A stretch of DNA of 64,000 bases from Marinospirillum alkaliphilum DSM 21637 (GTDB taxonomy: Bacteria > Pseudomonadota > Gammaproteobacteria > Pseudomonadales > Halomonadaceae), in NCBI RefSeq assembly GCF_900119735.1, contig NZ_FPJW01000002.1, forward strand, positions 186,001 through 250,000. The letters are read 5' to 3'. Within the stretch, counting starts at the first letter, position 1. Each line of letters starts with the position of its first letter. Below the pieces are notes generated by a model that saw nothing but the letters and a program-made list of their open reading frames with translations, searched no databases and had not been told where the DNA came from. A program made the translations under genes and the position numbers. Shown here in pieces: positions 39,301-48,901 of the stretch.

Positions 39301-39951
39301 GCAGACCCGGGTTTCGTGCGCCCAGTAGTCCTTGCGATCCATGAAGCGCACGTCATTGGTGGCGACCAGTGGGCAGTTGTATTGCTGGGCCAGAGCGAGG
39401 CTGGCATGCAGGCATTCTTCATCACCGGCACGGGCGGTGCGCTGCACCTCCAGGTAAAAGGCATCAGGAAACACCTGCATCCAGTAACGTAACCACTCTT
39501 CAGCCTGGCCGGTGTGGCCGGCTAGTAGTAACTGACCGATCTGTCCTTCTCTGGCCCCTGATAAGGCTAACAGTCCTTGCGGCTGAGCGGCGATCCATTC
39601 GGCTTTCAGGCGGGGCTGCCCCAGGTGCTGGCCCTCCAGCCAGGCACGTGACAGGAGTTCAGTGAGGTTACGGTAGCCGGTGTTGTCCATGGCCAGCAGG
39701 GTCATGCGCGCCGGGGGTGCATTTTCTTCCAGTGGCTCCAGCCAGATGTCACTGCCGATGATGGGCTTGATACCGGCACCCTGGGCGGTCTTGTAAAACT
39801 TGACCAGTGCAAAGAGGTTGCTGTCATCAGTGACGGCCAGGGCTGGATAGCCCAGCTTTTCAGTCTGTTTGATCAGCGGTTTCAGTCGCACCAGTCCATC
39901 GTGCAGGGAGAACTCGGTGTGCAGGCGCAGGTGGACAAAGGTGGTCGGCAT
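36358..39951 (-). CDS. dnaE: DNA polymerase III alpha subunit
   Basis: The 1197-residue catalytic subunit of the replicative polymerase. N-terminal PHP domain starts FVHLRLHTEFSLHDGL; the palm has the catalytic aspartates in MPDFDIDFCMDGRD; YGFNKSHSAAYGLVSYQTAW marks the fingers; the helix-hairpin-helix and OB regions (GLVVAFRTMKNKRGETLAFL) follow. Slightly longer than the E. coli protein (1160). It is divergent from the flagellar regulators that begin at 40045. Confidence 0.97.
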   Translation of the reverse strand: MPTTFVHLRLHTEFSLHDGLVRLKPLIKQTEKLGYPALAVTDDSNLFALVKFYKTAQGAGIKPIIGSDIWLEPLEENAPPARMTLLAMDNTGYRNLTELLSRAWLEGQHLGQPRLKAEWIAAQPQGLLALSGAREGQIGQLLLAGHTGQAEEWLRYWMQVFPDAFYLEVQRTARAGDEECLHASLALAQQYNCPLVATNDVRFMDRKDYWAHETRVCIGEGRILDDPRREKRYTEEQYLKSPEEMADLFSDLPEALANSVEIARRCNVDVQLGKYFLPEYPIPEGMTQDEYFRQLSHEGLTRRLDKLYNPRPENFTEIEKEYRDRLDFELDTILQMGFPGYFLIVMDFIRWAKNNGVPVGPGRGSGAGSLVAYALDITDLDPLEYSLLFERFLNPERVSMPDFDIDFCMDGRDRVIDYVAETYGRNAVSQIVTFGTMAAKAVVRDVARAQGKPYAVGDRLSKLIPFEVGMTLEKAATEVEELKALEQAYQTTRERDLTEQELEALDQEGYEVWAMARELEGITRGTGKHAGGVVIAPTKLTDFSPLLADEEGKGLVVQFDKNDVEEAGLVKFDFLGLRTLTIIDWAIRDVDRLRARKGEPPLDITTIPLDDKPTYTLLQKAETTAVFQLESRGMKELIKKLKPDCLEDMIALVALFRPGPLQSGMVDDFIQRKHGQARIAYPHPDYQHESLQPVLEPTYGIILYQEQVMQIAQVLAGFTLGGADMLRRAMGKKKPEEMEKMRGIFLDGSEKNGVNRELAGQIFDLVEKFAGYGFNKSHSAAYGLVSYQTAWLKTHYPAAFMAAVLSTEMNNTDKVVMLVEECRAMGLNITPPDVNQGSWRFAVSSEQEIIYGLGAIKGVGEGPVEAIVEARDTGGPFIDLFDFCQRVDMKRLNKRSIEALIRSGALDQLAKGRHLLMAALEDAVKAADQANRNASLGMMDLFGELTAEADDKTGTTDPYAAYRHLPEWTEKQRLAGEKDTLGLYLTGHPIDEYEQELKRFVSRKIASLQASREPQRIAGLVVAFRTMKNKRGETLAFLTLDDRSGRIEISVFGEDYERYRQQLQKDALLIIEGEVREDSFTGGLAMRCKDITPIAEARSKFAKALEIRFHEASFQPQQAELLAQSLQKYHLQGEGLPVQIHYTCSDGQAWLRPADHWRVVPSEQLLEELMQQLGRDAVHLVYLNEGENTNHQQKITA

Positions 39952-40044
39952 GGGATTCCGGCAGCGGGTTGATCAAAAGACCTATTCTAACCAAAAGGGA
40001 ACAGGCTGTGCGAAAATGGCTGATCGTTGATGGGGAGTTTTGTC

Positions 40045-41127
40045 ATGACAATGATTTCCGATGCAGCTGAAACCCTGTCCGGGAAGGTTGCGGAGCTGGC
40101 CTTGCATGATGTGCTGGCTGCCATTCCTGCCGGTCTGGTGATGCTCGATACCCGTGGGCGAGTCAATCAGGCCAATCCTGCTGCACTGGCGCTGCTGGGT
40201 GAGCCCCTGTTGCAGGAAAGCTGGCTAAACGTGGTGCAGCGGGTGTTTGCGCCGCGCAGTGATGATGGTCACGAAGTATCCTTGAAGGATGGGCGGCGGG
40301 TGAGTTTGTCGATCAACTCCCTATCAGCCAGTGGTGGCCAGTTGATTCTGTTGCAGGACCTGACTGAAACCAGGCGTTTGCAAGAACAGCTGGCGCGCCA
40401 TGAACGGCTGTCATCGATGGGGCATATGGTGGCATCCCTGGCACATCAATTGCGAACACCCTTGTCAACGGCCTTGCTGTATGCCGGGCACCTGCAGAAG
40501 GAAGGGCTGGAGGCAGAGCAGCAGAAAAAGTTCGCGACAAAACTCAAGGGACGATTGCAACACATGGATCAGCAGATTCGTGACATGCTGATTTTTGCCA
40601 AGGGTGAAACCCGCATGGCACGACGTATTTCCCTGACGGAGTTGGTGAATGCCTTGCAGGAGGCTGTACAGCCGGTGATTGAGCGGCATCAGTTGCGGTT
40701 CAGTTGGGAGGTGCAATCGGTTGATGGTGAGCTGGTGGCCAGCCTGGATTCACTGGTGGGTGCGCTGCTGAATCTGGTTAATAATGCCGTGGAGGCGGTC
40801 AGTCCGGCACCGGGCATCACCCTGCACCTGGAGGTGGTGGACGATCTGCCGGGTTTTGAAGGGGCGCACCTGTTATTGTGTGTGGCTGATGATGGCCCCG
40901 GCATTGATGAGGACAAGGTTCAAAAAGCCCAGGAGCCTTTTTATACTACCAAGTCTCAGGGTACCGGATTAGGTTTGGCCATCGTGCGTGCTGTGGTGGA
41001 AGCCCATCAAGGGCGTTTTTGGTTGCAGTCCCGCCCTGGACAGGGTGTGCGAGCCTGGATTGCCTTGCCGATGGAAGGTGGTTTACTGAATAGTGGAGCA
41101 GAAGATGCAGCAGATACTGATCGTTGA
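40045..41127 (+). CDS. fleS: Flagellar sensor histidine kinase FleS/FlrB
   Basis: A 360-residue cytosolic kinase with no membrane helix. A PAS domain spans about 16-110; the phosphorylated His134 lies in SLAHQLRTPLS; the ATPase has LVNNAVEAV, VADDGPGIDED and TGLGLAIVRAVVEAHQG. It phosphorylates the sigma-54 activator encoded next, which switches on the basal-body and hook genes. The ATG at 40045 has GGGGAG eight bases upstream; earlier in-frame TTG/ATG starts lack this. It overlaps fleR by 23 bases. FleQ/FlrA, usually two genes upstream, is absent here. Confidence 0.93.
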   Translation: MTMISDAAETLSGKVAELALHDVLAAIPAGLVMLDTRGRVNQANPAALALLGEPLLQESWLNVVQRVFAPRSDDGHEVSLKDGRRVSLSINSLSASGGQLILLQDLTETRRLQEQLARHERLSSMGHMVASLAHQLRTPLSTALLYAGHLQKEGLEAEQQKKFATKLKGRLQHMDQQIRDMLIFAKGETRMARRISLTELVNALQEAVQPVIERHQLRFSWEVQSVDGELVASLDSLVGALLNLVNNAVEAVSPAPGITLHLEVVDDLPGFEGAHLLLCVADDGPGIDEDKVQKAQEPFYTTKSQGTGLGLAIVRAVVEAHQGRFWLQSRPGQGVRAWIALPMEGGLLNSGAEDAADTDR

Positions 41128-42457
41128 GGATGATGCGGACCTGCGGGAAGCGCTGGAAGATACCCTGGCGCTGGAGGGTTGGTCTTACATCTCGGCTGGC
41201 AACGGTCAGGAAGCCTTGTTGCTGTTAAAAAAACAGCCGGTCAGCCTGATTGTTTCCGATGTCAGCATGCCGGTGATGGATGGGCATCAACTGCTGGATT
41301 CGGTGCGCGAACACTGGCCAGGGATTCCCATGGTGCTGATGACTGCCTTCGGCTCAATTAATCAGGCCGTTGAAGCCATGCGCCGGGGCGCAGCGGACTA
41401 TCTGGTCAAACCCTTTGAGCCGGATGTGCTGGTGAAAGTATTGCGTCCCCTGTTGCAGTCGCGTCCTGCGGCAGGTGTTGAATCTGATGGGCCAGTAGTG
41501 GATGACCCGGCCAGTCGAGAGCTGCTGCAACTGGCTGCACGAGTGGCTAAAAGTGACGCCTCGGTGATGATTGGTGGTGAATCGGGTACTGGTAAAGAGG
41601 TGCTGGCGCGCTATATTCATATGCAGTCTCAGCGGGCTGATAAGCCCTTTGTGGCCATCAACTGTGCGGCCATACCGGAAAGTTTGCTGGAAGCAACCCT
41701 GTTTGGTTATGAGAAGGGGGCCTTTACCGGGGCTAATGCCAGCACACCGGGCAAGTTTGAACAGGCGGACGGCGGTACCCTGCTGCTGGATGAAGTGACC
41801 GAAATGCCACTGGAATTGCAGTCCAAGCTGTTAAGGGTGTTGCAGGAGCAGGAAGTGGAGCGGTTGGGTTCGCGCAAGACTCTGAAGCTGGATGTGCGGG
41901 TATTGGCAACCAGCAACCGCAATTTGCGTCAGGCGGTAACGGATGGGGTGTTTCGTGAGGACCTCTACTACCGCCTGAATGTGTTTCCGCTGGCCTGGCC
42001 CCCGCTGCGGGAGCGGCTGGGAGATATACTGCCGCTGGCGCGAGCCTTGTTGGTCAAGCATGCTCAGCGTATGGGTGTGGCTCGTGCTCCGGAAATTCAT
42101 CCTGATGCTGCTAAAATGCTAAAGCAGCATAGCTGGCCAGGTAATGTGCGTGAGCTGGAAAACGTGATGCAGCGAGCGTTGATTCTGGCGGGTGGTGACC
42201 CGATCACCCCGCGGAGTCTGGTTATTGAGCAGGTGGCAGTACCCGTGACGGGTGTGCCAAAGCCTGAGCTTTCAGGTGGTGGTGGTGAAGATTTGCGTGA
42301 AGACCTCAGGGAGCAGGAATATCGCATGATTCTGGATGCACTGCGTCTGGAAGGTGGTAAGAAAAAAGAGACTGCTGAGCGGCTGGGAATCAGTCCAAGA
42401 ACGCTGCGCTACAAGCTGGCGCGAATGCGGGAAGAGGGTTTTTTGCAGGAAGGGTGA
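41105..42457 (+). CDS. fleR: Flagellar sigma-54 response regulator FleR/FlrC
   Basis: A 450-residue NtrC-type activator. Receiver with phospho-acceptor Asp52 in IVSDVSMPVMDG; AAA domain with Walker A GESGTGKE and the sigma-54 contact loop GAFTGA; C-terminal Fis-like helix-turn-helix ETAERLGISPRTLRYKL. It should act with RpoN at mid-class flagellar promoters, such as the one I see before fliK. The ATG at 41105 has GGAG six bases upstream; a GTG four codons earlier is less likely. Confidence 0.94.
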   Translation: MQQILIVEDDADLREALEDTLALEGWSYISAGNGQEALLLLKKQPVSLIVSDVSMPVMDGHQLLDSVREHWPGIPMVLMTAFGSINQAVEAMRRGAADYLVKPFEPDVLVKVLRPLLQSRPAAGVESDGPVVDDPASRELLQLAARVAKSDASVMIGGESGTGKEVLARYIHMQSQRADKPFVAINCAAIPESLLEATLFGYEKGAFTGANASTPGKFEQADGGTLLLDEVTEMPLELQSKLLRVLQEQEVERLGSRKTLKLDVRVLATSNRNLRQAVTDGVFREDLYYRLNVFPLAWPPLRERLGDILPLARALLVKHAQRMGVARAPEIHPDAAKMLKQHSWPGNVRELENVMQRALILAGGDPITPRSLVIEQVAVPVTGVPKPELSGGGGEDLREDLREQEYRMILDALRLEGGKKKETAERLGISPRTLRYKLARMREEGFLQEG

Positions 42458-42718
42458 TGAAGTGTAATCATGGGTGTGGATGCTTACATTTCGAAACATA
42501 TCAGATCAGTATTTACCGATAAATTGTAGGCGCTTGGTGTAGTCACGCGTCAGGCTTTTCGGTAGAGTAAGCAAGCTGCGCCCTTATTGCAGTCGGGTGT
42601 CTGTGGCTGTATGCAGGGGATGCAAACAAAAAAACATTCAAAACAGCTTTGGCACATGCATAAATGTAACATTTTTTTAATGCGTGCTGAGGCAGATGGG
42701 TAACCAGGGTAGGCCGGA

Positions 42719-43111
42719 ATGATAGAACGCGCTGACATATCAGGTGTGCTGATGCAAATTCGCTCGGCACAAGGCCAGATCAATTCGGGTTTTTCTTCAT
42801 CTGTAGGGCAGGGGCCACTCGTGCACGGCTTGCGCGAAGGTGTTACTGGTCCTGCAGGCGTGCAGGACTCTTTGCCGGTCAAGGAAGTACCGTCTTTTGC
42901 CAGTCTGCTCAAACAGGCCATCGATAATGTGAATGGTCATCAGCAGACAGCCAACGATCTGCGGACTCGCTATGAACTGGGAGATCCGGATGTTGATATC
43001 GTGAACGTGATGATTGCCTCACAAAAGGCAACAGTGGCTTTTGAAGCCATGTCACAGGTCAGGTCACGGTTGGTTGGTGCCTACCAAGAAATCATGCGGA
43101 TGCCGATCTGA
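42719..43111 (+). CDS. fliE: Flagellar hook-basal body protein FliE
   Basis: A 130-residue rod adaptor protein that links the MS ring to the proximal rod. The C-terminal two thirds match FliE: PSFASLLKQAIDNVN, then DPDVDIVNVMIASQKATVAF and FEAMSQVRSRLVGAYQEIM. The N-terminal 40 residues are Gly/Ser-rich and variable. It starts the main structural operon. The 261 bases before it hold no sigma-54 promoter with correct spacing. Confidence 0.93.
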   Translation: MIERADISGVLMQIRSAQGQINSGFSSSVGQGPLVHGLREGVTGPAGVQDSLPVKEVPSFASLLKQAIDNVNGHQQTANDLRTRYELGDPDVDIVNVMIASQKATVAFEAMSQVRSRLVGAYQEIMRMPI

Positions 43112-43150
43112 TCACCCTGGTGATCAGAATGGAATAACTGGGGTTATTGA

Positions 43151-44905
43151 ATGGAAAATGCACCTGCCAATGTTGCGGCTGATTCTGCAGCTAACCTGCC
43201 GGAAGCTGTGCAGGCGGACGCAGGCGGCGTTACTGCGGACAAGGGCGACAGGCAAGGCAAGTCCAGCTTTCTGAAAAGCGGCAGCCGGGCCGAGACCATC
43301 CTGTCCAACTTCAATCAGTTGGACGTATTGCGTCAGATGGCTCTGCTGATTGGGTTTGCAGCAAGTATTGCACTGGGTTTTGCCGTGGTGCTCTGGTCGC
43401 AGTCCGACAGTTACCGTCCACTGATGTCCAGCCTGAATGAAGTGGATTCAGCAGCCATTGTTGAAATTCTTGAGCAAAATCGTATCAAGTACCGAATCGA
43501 TCCTTCCTCTGGTGCTTTGTTGGTGCGTGAAGATGATATTCATCGTGCTCGCATGCAGGTTGCGGGTGCAGACATACGTCAGCCCAACACTGTGGGTTAT
43601 GAGTTGCTGGAGCGTGATCAGGGGCTGGGTACCAGCCAGTTTATGGAAAATGCCCGCTATCTGCGTAGTGTCGAAGGTGAGTTGTCGCGCACCATTTCAA
43701 GTCTCGAAAGTGTAAGGCAGGCACGAGTTCACCTGGCGGTTCCCCGGCAGTCGGTTTTTCTGCGTGATCAACGCAAGCCTTCAGCATCCGTGTTTTTGAA
43801 TCTGACGCCTGGCCGCAGCATGGAGCCGTCCCAGGCGCAGGCCATCATGCGTCTGGTTGCATCCAGCATTCCACAGATGGATGCCAAGGATGTCACGATT
43901 GTTGATCAGCGCGGCAATCTTTTGTCTCAACGGGAAGAAAACGAGACAGACAAGGCGATGGCACGCCAACTGGAACATACCCGTCTGGTTGAACAGCGCA
44001 TTAATGAACGTATTCGCTCCATTCTGGAGCCGGTGGCAGGACCAGGTCGTTTTCAGGCTGCTGTATCTGTAGATATCGATTTTACCCAGATCGAACAGAG
44101 TGCAGAGCTGTTTAATCCCGATATGCCTGCCATTCGTAGTGAACAGACGGTAGATGAACAGCGTTCTGGTGATTTTGGTCCGATGGGAATTCCGGGTGCC
44201 TTGTCCAACCAGCCGCCCCAGGATGGCTTTGCCCCTGAAGAGGCAGCAGGCCTGGGTGGAGGGGCTCAGACACCGACCAACCGCCGTTCACAGGCGACTC
44301 GCAACTTTGAGCTGGATCGTACGTTGAGTTATTCGCGGAATGACTCTGGACGCATTGCGCGCATGACGGTTGCAGTGGTTGTTGATGACCTGATCCAGCG
44401 TAACCCACAAACTGGTGTGGCTGAGCGGCTGCCCTGGAACGAAAACGAAATTGAGCGGATTACCACGCTGGTACGCAACGCCGTAGGTTACAGTGCGGCC
44501 CGTGGTGATAGCGTCAGCGTGATCAACTCACCCTTTGTTGAGGGCATGGTTGAAGAACTGCCCGCACTGCCCTTGTGGGAGCAGCCTTGGGTATGGGATC
44601 TTGCCAAACAGATACTGGCAGGCCTGTTTGTCCTGATTCTGATTTTTGGTGTGTTGCGACCCATTCTCCGCAATCTGGCCACGCGCTCCGATAAGGATGT
44701 GGATGATGCCGAGCTGGATGCGCTGGCACCCTTGGATGGTGGTCTTTCTGATGACCAGGTTACACTTAGCGCTTCAGATGATCCGTTGTTGGCACCACCC
44801 AGCGACCTGTATGAGCGCCAGTTGAATGCCATCAGAGCGTTGATTGCCGAGAATCCCGGGCGCGTTGCCCAGGTTGTGCGCCACTGGATAGCAAATAATG
44901 AGTGA
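43151..44905 (+). CDS. fliF: Flagellar MS-ring protein FliF
   Basis: A 584-residue inner-membrane ring protein. Membrane helices are near residues 58-80 and 478-500. Ring-building motifs between them include YRPLMSSLNEVDSAAIVEIL, LERDQGLGTSQFMENARYLR (second part) and the NFELDRTLSYSRNDSGRI segment. The cytosolic C-terminus (AENPGRVAQVVRHWI) is the FliG-binding tail. Last eight bases overlap fliG. The acidic N-terminal 35 residues are typical of pseudomonad-type FliF. Confidence 0.96.
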   Translation: MENAPANVAADSAANLPEAVQADAGGVTADKGDRQGKSSFLKSGSRAETILSNFNQLDVLRQMALLIGFAASIALGFAVVLWSQSDSYRPLMSSLNEVDSAAIVEILEQNRIKYRIDPSSGALLVREDDIHRARMQVAGADIRQPNTVGYELLERDQGLGTSQFMENARYLRSVEGELSRTISSLESVRQARVHLAVPRQSVFLRDQRKPSASVFLNLTPGRSMEPSQAQAIMRLVASSIPQMDAKDVTIVDQRGNLLSQREENETDKAMARQLEHTRLVEQRINERIRSILEPVAGPGRFQAAVSVDIDFTQIEQSAELFNPDMPAIRSEQTVDEQRSGDFGPMGIPGALSNQPPQDGFAPEEAAGLGGGAQTPTNRRSQATRNFELDRTLSYSRNDSGRIARMTVAVVVDDLIQRNPQTGVAERLPWNENEIERITTLVRNAVGYSAARGDSVSVINSPFVEGMVEELPALPLWEQPWVWDLAKQILAGLFVLILIFGVLRPILRNLATRSDKDVDDAELDALAPLDGGLSDDQVTLSASDDPLLAPPSDLYERQLNAIRALIAENPGRVAQVVRHWIANNE

Positions 44906-45914
44906 CGACGATCTCTATAATGAGAGCCTTTCCTCGCTGGAAAGAGCTGCAATCCTGCTGATGTCTCTGGGTGAGACAGATGCAGCGCAGGTGCTCAAAC
45001 ACATGGGGCCGAAGGAAGTTCAGAAGATCGGTCTGGCGATGTCACAGCTGCAGAATGTCAGTCGTGCCCAGGTTGAAGAGGTGCTGGGTGACTTTCTGGA
45101 AGACGTTGGTGAGCAAACTGGTCTGGGTGTGGGTGCTGATAGTTACATCCGCCGCATGCTCAGCGAAGCGCTGGGTGAAGACAAGGCCAATGGCCTGATT
45201 GACCGGATACTGCTGGGTGGTAACACCACCGGTCTGGATACCTTGAAATGGATGGAGCCGCGCGCTGTGGCTGATATCATCCGTTTTGAGCACCCACAGA
45301 TTCAGGCCATAGTGATGTCCTATCTTGATCCTGATCAGGGTGCTGAGATTCTGCGCTACTTTGATCCCAAGGTTCGCCTGGATGTCATGTTGCGCGTTGC
45401 GGCTCTGGAATCCGTGCAACCTCAGGCACTGCAAGAACTGAACGACATTCTGGAAAAACAGTTCTCCGGTTCGGGTGGCACACAAACCACCAGTATGGGT
45501 GGTGTCAAGGTGGTTGCTGACATCATGAACAACCTTGATAGCACCGTTGAAGGTGAACTGATGGATGCCATTAAGGAAATTGATGAAGCGCTGGGAGAGG
45601 AAATTGAAGACCTGATGTTTGTCTTTGATAACCTTGCTGATCTGGATGACAAGGATCTGCAGACCCTGTTGCGTGAGGTTAAACCGGAAACACTGACGCT
45701 GGCCTTGAAAGGTGCGGAAGCACGGGTACAGGAAAAAATCTTCAAAAACATGTCCAAGCGTGCTGCTGAGCTGCTGCGGGACGACCTGGAGGCTCAGGGT
45801 CCTGTTCGTGTCAGTGAAGTTGAATCTTCGCAGAAAGAAATCCTCGGTGTTGCAAGGCGTCTTGCAGAAGATGGCACCATCAACCTTGCATCGGGTGGTG
45901 ATGAGCTGGTCTGA
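44898..45914 (+). CDS. fliG: Flagellar motor switch protein FliG
   Basis: A 338-residue rotor protein that meets the stator. N-terminal FliF-binding domain (RAAILLMSLGETDAAQVLKH), middle domain with the EHPQIQAIVMSYLDP stretch (EHPQ motif), and C-terminal torque domain with MFVFDNLADLDDKDLQTLLR and the charged ridge LKGAEARVQEKIFKNMSKRA. All normal. Overlaps fliF by eight bases. Confidence 0.97.
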   Translation: MSDDDLYNESLSSLERAAILLMSLGETDAAQVLKHMGPKEVQKIGLAMSQLQNVSRAQVEEVLGDFLEDVGEQTGLGVGADSYIRRMLSEALGEDKANGLIDRILLGGNTTGLDTLKWMEPRAVADIIRFEHPQIQAIVMSYLDPDQGAEILRYFDPKVRLDVMLRVAALESVQPQALQELNDILEKQFSGSGGTQTTSMGGVKVVADIMNNLDSTVEGELMDAIKEIDEALGEEIEDLMFVFDNLADLDDKDLQTLLREVKPETLTLALKGAEARVQEKIFKNMSKRAAELLRDDLEAQGPVRVSEVESSQKEILGVARRLAEDGTINLASGGDELV

Positions 45915-45968
45915 TCTGAGGCCAGCCACCACTCTGAATAAGCCAGGAAACCTTTTGGGGATGTACAA

Positions 45969-47540
45969 GTGCATAACAAAAAGCGCATACCGGCCAGTGC
46001 AAATATTGCTTACCAACGCTGGGAAATGCCGGACCTTACCGGTGTGCGTCGCCGTATTGCCCAGCGCCTGGATGAGCTGAAAGCGGAAGAGGAGGCTTCA
46101 GCCTCTGAGGCTGCTGAATTAGAAGAACCGCATATCCCCACCCCTGAAGAAATTCTTGCCGAACGTGAAGCCGCACGTCTTGAAGGTTTTGCTGAAGGTC
46201 AGGCACAAGGCCAGCTGCAAGGTTATGAGGATGGTCGTGCCCAAGGTTATGCTGAGGGCGAAGCAACAGGTCAGCAAGCTGGTTTTGATGCTGGTTATCA
46301 GCGAGGCCTTGAACAGGCACGTCATGAAGTGGATCAGCAGTTGGCACGTTTGCAAGGGCTGATTGAACAGTTGCAAGGTCCTGTAGCAAGACTGGAGCAC
46401 GAGGTAGAAGAGGCCTTGCTGTCGCTGGTTGACCTGGTCTCCCGAGCCATTCTGCGTCGTGAAATATCCCTTGATCGTACCTTTTTGGCTGATGTACTCC
46501 GCGAGTCGGTGGCTGCGCTTCCTGTGGGCCATCAACGCCTGAGAATTTTTATTCACCCTGATGATCAGGCTTTGGCCGAAGCTGCTTGTCGAGATCTGCT
46601 GGAGGACTACCGGCTGGTTTCCGACCCTGCAATTACACCGGGTGGCGTGCGGGTGGAAACCCTGCAGAGCCTGGTGGACTCAACTTTGGAAAATCGCTAC
46701 AAAAAAGTGATCGATCAGCTGCTCAATGCTGGTTACCGAGTGGATGACTCCAGCCTAAAACCATTGCCAGACGATGTGCTTCCGACCAAAGACACTTCTC
46801 CTCTTGAAAGCCTGGCGTTCACTGAGCCATCCACTACGCAGCTAAGACAAGATATACCGGATCCTGACCATTCTTCGGCAGTAGATCCGTCAGATCCTGA
46901 GGCTTCAAGTATTGATGCAAGTGCGGAAGAGTTGTTGTCGGATGGCGAAGAGGCTGCCGTGATGACTCCTGCTGCAACTGAACCTACGCGGGTAAGCCTG
47001 CAACGGGGAGGTGTACCTCGCAAGCTGCCAGCAGATGCTGGTGCCGCTGGTGCAGCAGCAGTTCCTGATGTACCGGAAGCTGTGCCTCAGGATAATCCTG
47101 CCATGGATGCTGCACTTACTGATGCATCAAGTGTAGTTGATGAGCCTGTAGATGATGTTGTTGAGCCGGCTGAAGCTGATGAAGACGCTTTTTTTGAGCA
47201 GGCATTTGATGCATTGATCCAGCAATCAGGAAACACGGAAGAAAATGTTGCTGAAGATGGCGACCATGCTGAAGCTGAACTGGATGCCTTCCTTGAAGGC
47301 TTTGAAGAAAATCTGGCAGCACCGTCTTTGAAGGCGGATTCAGATGAAGCAGCCTCAATGGATCAGCTTGAGGTGAGTGAGGCTGAGTCTGAGATGGAAG
47401 AAAAAGCCTGGGCGCCTGAGTCGGTACATGATGATCGTTACCTGGAAGATGCCCTTGAAAATGCATGGATGGATGACCTTGAATCCTCATTAAAGGATGA
47501 TGAGTTACCGGAGCTTCCACCCGATCAGGAGCAGCAGTGA
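45969..47540 (+). CDS. fliH: FliH with a long acidic C-terminal tail
   Basis: A 523-residue protein; FliH is usually about 230-280. Residues 1-255 are a normal FliH: the FliN-contact segment YQRWEMPDL (15-23), the glycine-repeat helix with GxxxG steps (73-112), and a C-terminal FliI-binding part ending [13 protein letters not shown]. Residues about 258-523 are extra: acidic, low-complexity, Ala/Pro/Ser/Glu/Asp-rich, and probably disordered, with amphipathic islands [26 protein letters not shown] and [17 protein letters not shown]. It inhibits and docks the FliI ATPase. I use the GTG at 45969; an internal start is unlikely because the WEMPDL segment is conserved. No frameshift separates core and tail. 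Confidence 0.9.
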   Translation: MHNKKRIPASANIAYQRWEMPDLTGVRRRIAQRLDELKAEEEASASEAAELEEPHIPTPEEILAEREAARLEGFAEGQAQGQLQGYEDGRAQGYAEGEATGQQAGFDAGYQRGLEQARHEVDQQLARLQGLIEQLQGPVARLEHEVEEALLSLVDLVSRAILRREISLDRTFLADVLRESVAALPVGHQRLRIFIHPDDQALAEAACRDLLEDYRLVSDPAITPGGVRVETLQSLVDSTLENRYKKVIDQLLNAGYRVDDSSLKPLPDDVLPTKDTSPLESLAFTEPSTTQLRQDIPDPDHSSAVDPSDPEASSIDASAEELLSDGEEAAVMTPAATEPTRVSLQRGGVPRKLPADAGAAGAAAVPDVPEAVPQDNPAMDAALTDASSVVDEPVDDVVEPAEADEDAFFEQAFDALIQQSGNTEENVAEDGDHAEAELDAFLEGFEENLAAPSLKADSDEAASMDQLEVSEAESEMEEKAWAPESVHDDRYLEDALENAWMDDLESSLKDDELPELPPDQEQQ

Positions 47541-48892
47541 TGACCAGTGCTCTGGCTGATCGGCTAAAAGCTTTTCAGGAGCAGATCAAGGTTGATCGTC
47601 CGCTCGTTGAAGGGCGGCTGGTCAGGATGGTGGGTCTGACACTTGAAGCGGTGGGTTGTAACCTGCCGGTTGGCTCTTATTGTGATATCGAATCCGTGAC
47701 TGGTGAGCCGGTAGAGGCCGAAGTTGTTGGTTTTGCGGGTGACCACGTTTACCTCATGCCATTGAAGACTGCGGAAGGTTTGCGCCCTGGAGCAAGGGTG
47801 ACACCCAATATGCGCGCTTTGAATGTTCCGGTGGGTTTTGGTCTGTTGGGGCGTGTGCTGGATGGTTATGGTCGCCCACTGGATGACCGTGGTCCGCTTG
47901 CAACAGAGGGTGAGGCCAGTCTGAATGGTCGTCCGATCAATCCACTGGACAGACACCCGATCGACACCCCGCTGGACGTCGGGGTTGGTGCGATCAACTC
48001 AATGCTGACGGTGGGTCAGGGCCAGCGTATGGGTTTATTTGCCGGCAGTGGTGTGGGTAAATCGGTATTGCTGGGCATGATGACTCGCTTTACCCAGGCT
48101 GATATCACGGTGGTGGGTCTGGTCGGTGAGCGGGGCAGGGAGGTTAAGGAATTTATTGAACAGATTCTGGGTCCTGAAGGCATGGCCCGTTCTGTTGTTG
48201 TTGCCTCACCTGCAGATGATGCGCCGCTGATGCGTTTGCGCGCAGCTCAGTTGACACACAGTATTGCGGAATACTATCGCGATAAGGGAAAGCGTGTACT
48301 GTTGCTGATGGATTCACTCACGCGTTATGCCCAGGCACAACGTGAAATAGCGCTGGCAGTAGGTGAGCCGCCAGCCACAAAAGGTTATCCGCCTTCTGTT
48401 TTTGCCCGAATTCCGCAATTGGTGGAGCGCACGGGTAATGCTGCACAGGGAAAGGGATCCATCACTGCTTTTTATACGGTGCTCACTGAAGGTGATGATC
48501 AGCAGGATCCTATCGCGGATGCTGCTCGTGCGATTCTGGATGGACATGTGGTGCTGTCCAGGCGTTTGGCAGAAGAGGGGCATTATCCCGCTATCGATAT
48601 CGAAGCATCCATCAGCCGTGCCATGCCCCAGATCATTTCTGCCGAGCATTTGTCCTGGGTTTACCGCTTCAAGCAGCTTTATGCCCGCTATCAGCAGAAC
48701 CGCGACTTGATCAACGTCGGGGCTTATACCCGTGGCAGTGACCCGGAGATAGATCTGGCAATTGCACTGATGCCGGCGATGCGTCAGTTTTTACGTCAGC
48801 CACTGGATGAGCAGATCAATTTGCTGACCAGTCGCCAGCGTCTTGAGCTATTGGCAAAAAACATGTCACCTCAGCAGCCACTGGCAGGGTAA
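47540..48892 (+). CDS. fliI: Flagellar export ATPase FliI
   Basis: A 450-residue type III export ATPase of the F1-beta family. Walker A is [15 protein letters not shown]; Walker B is [19 protein letters not shown], which includes the conserved RYAQAQREI; the family segment [15 protein letters not shown] follows. The ATG at 47540 overlaps the fliH stop (TGATG) with GGAG eight bases upstream. Works with FliH and FliJ at the export gate. Confidence 0.97.
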   Translation: MTSALADRLKAFQEQIKVDRPLVEGRLVRMVGLTLEAVGCNLPVGSYCDIESVTGEPVEAEVVGFAGDHVYLMPLKTAEGLRPGARVTPNMRALNVPVGFGLLGRVLDGYGRPLDDRGPLATEGEASLNGRPINPLDRHPIDTPLDVGVGAINSMLTVGQGQRMGLFAGSGVGKSVLLGMMTRFTQADITVVGLVGERGREVKEFIEQILGPEGMARSVVVASPADDAPLMRLRAAQLTHSIAEYYRDKGKRVLLLMDSLTRYAQAQREIALAVGEPPATKGYPPSVFARIPQLVERTGNAAQGKGSITAFYTVLTEGDDQQDPIADAARAILDGHVVLSRRLAEEGHYPAIDIEASISRAMPQIISAEHLSWVYRFKQLYARYQQNRDLINVGAYTRGSDPEIDLAIALMPAMRQFLRQPLDEQINLLTSRQRLELLAKNMSPQQPLAG

Positions 48893-48901
48893 GGAGGATG
48901 C

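Noticed and set aside
42493-42522. Possible sigma-28 promoter before fliE (aCCGATAA at 42515-42522)
   Set aside because: The -10 is good but the would-be -35 (GAAACATA) is a poor match at the wrong spacing, and fliE is not normally a sigma-28 gene.
42534-42549. Possible sigma-54 promoter before fliE (TTGGTGT...CACGC)
   Set aside because: GG and GC are 11 rather than 12 bases apart and TGGCAC is not matched.
42650-42668. TGGCAC at 42650 before fliE as a -24 element
   Set aside because: No GC at the required -12 position; the sequence there is AAAT.
46740-47540. Separate gene for the FliH tail
   Set aside because: The frame is open from the conserved FliH core through the tail with no stop, and no good ribosome site or start lies at the junction.
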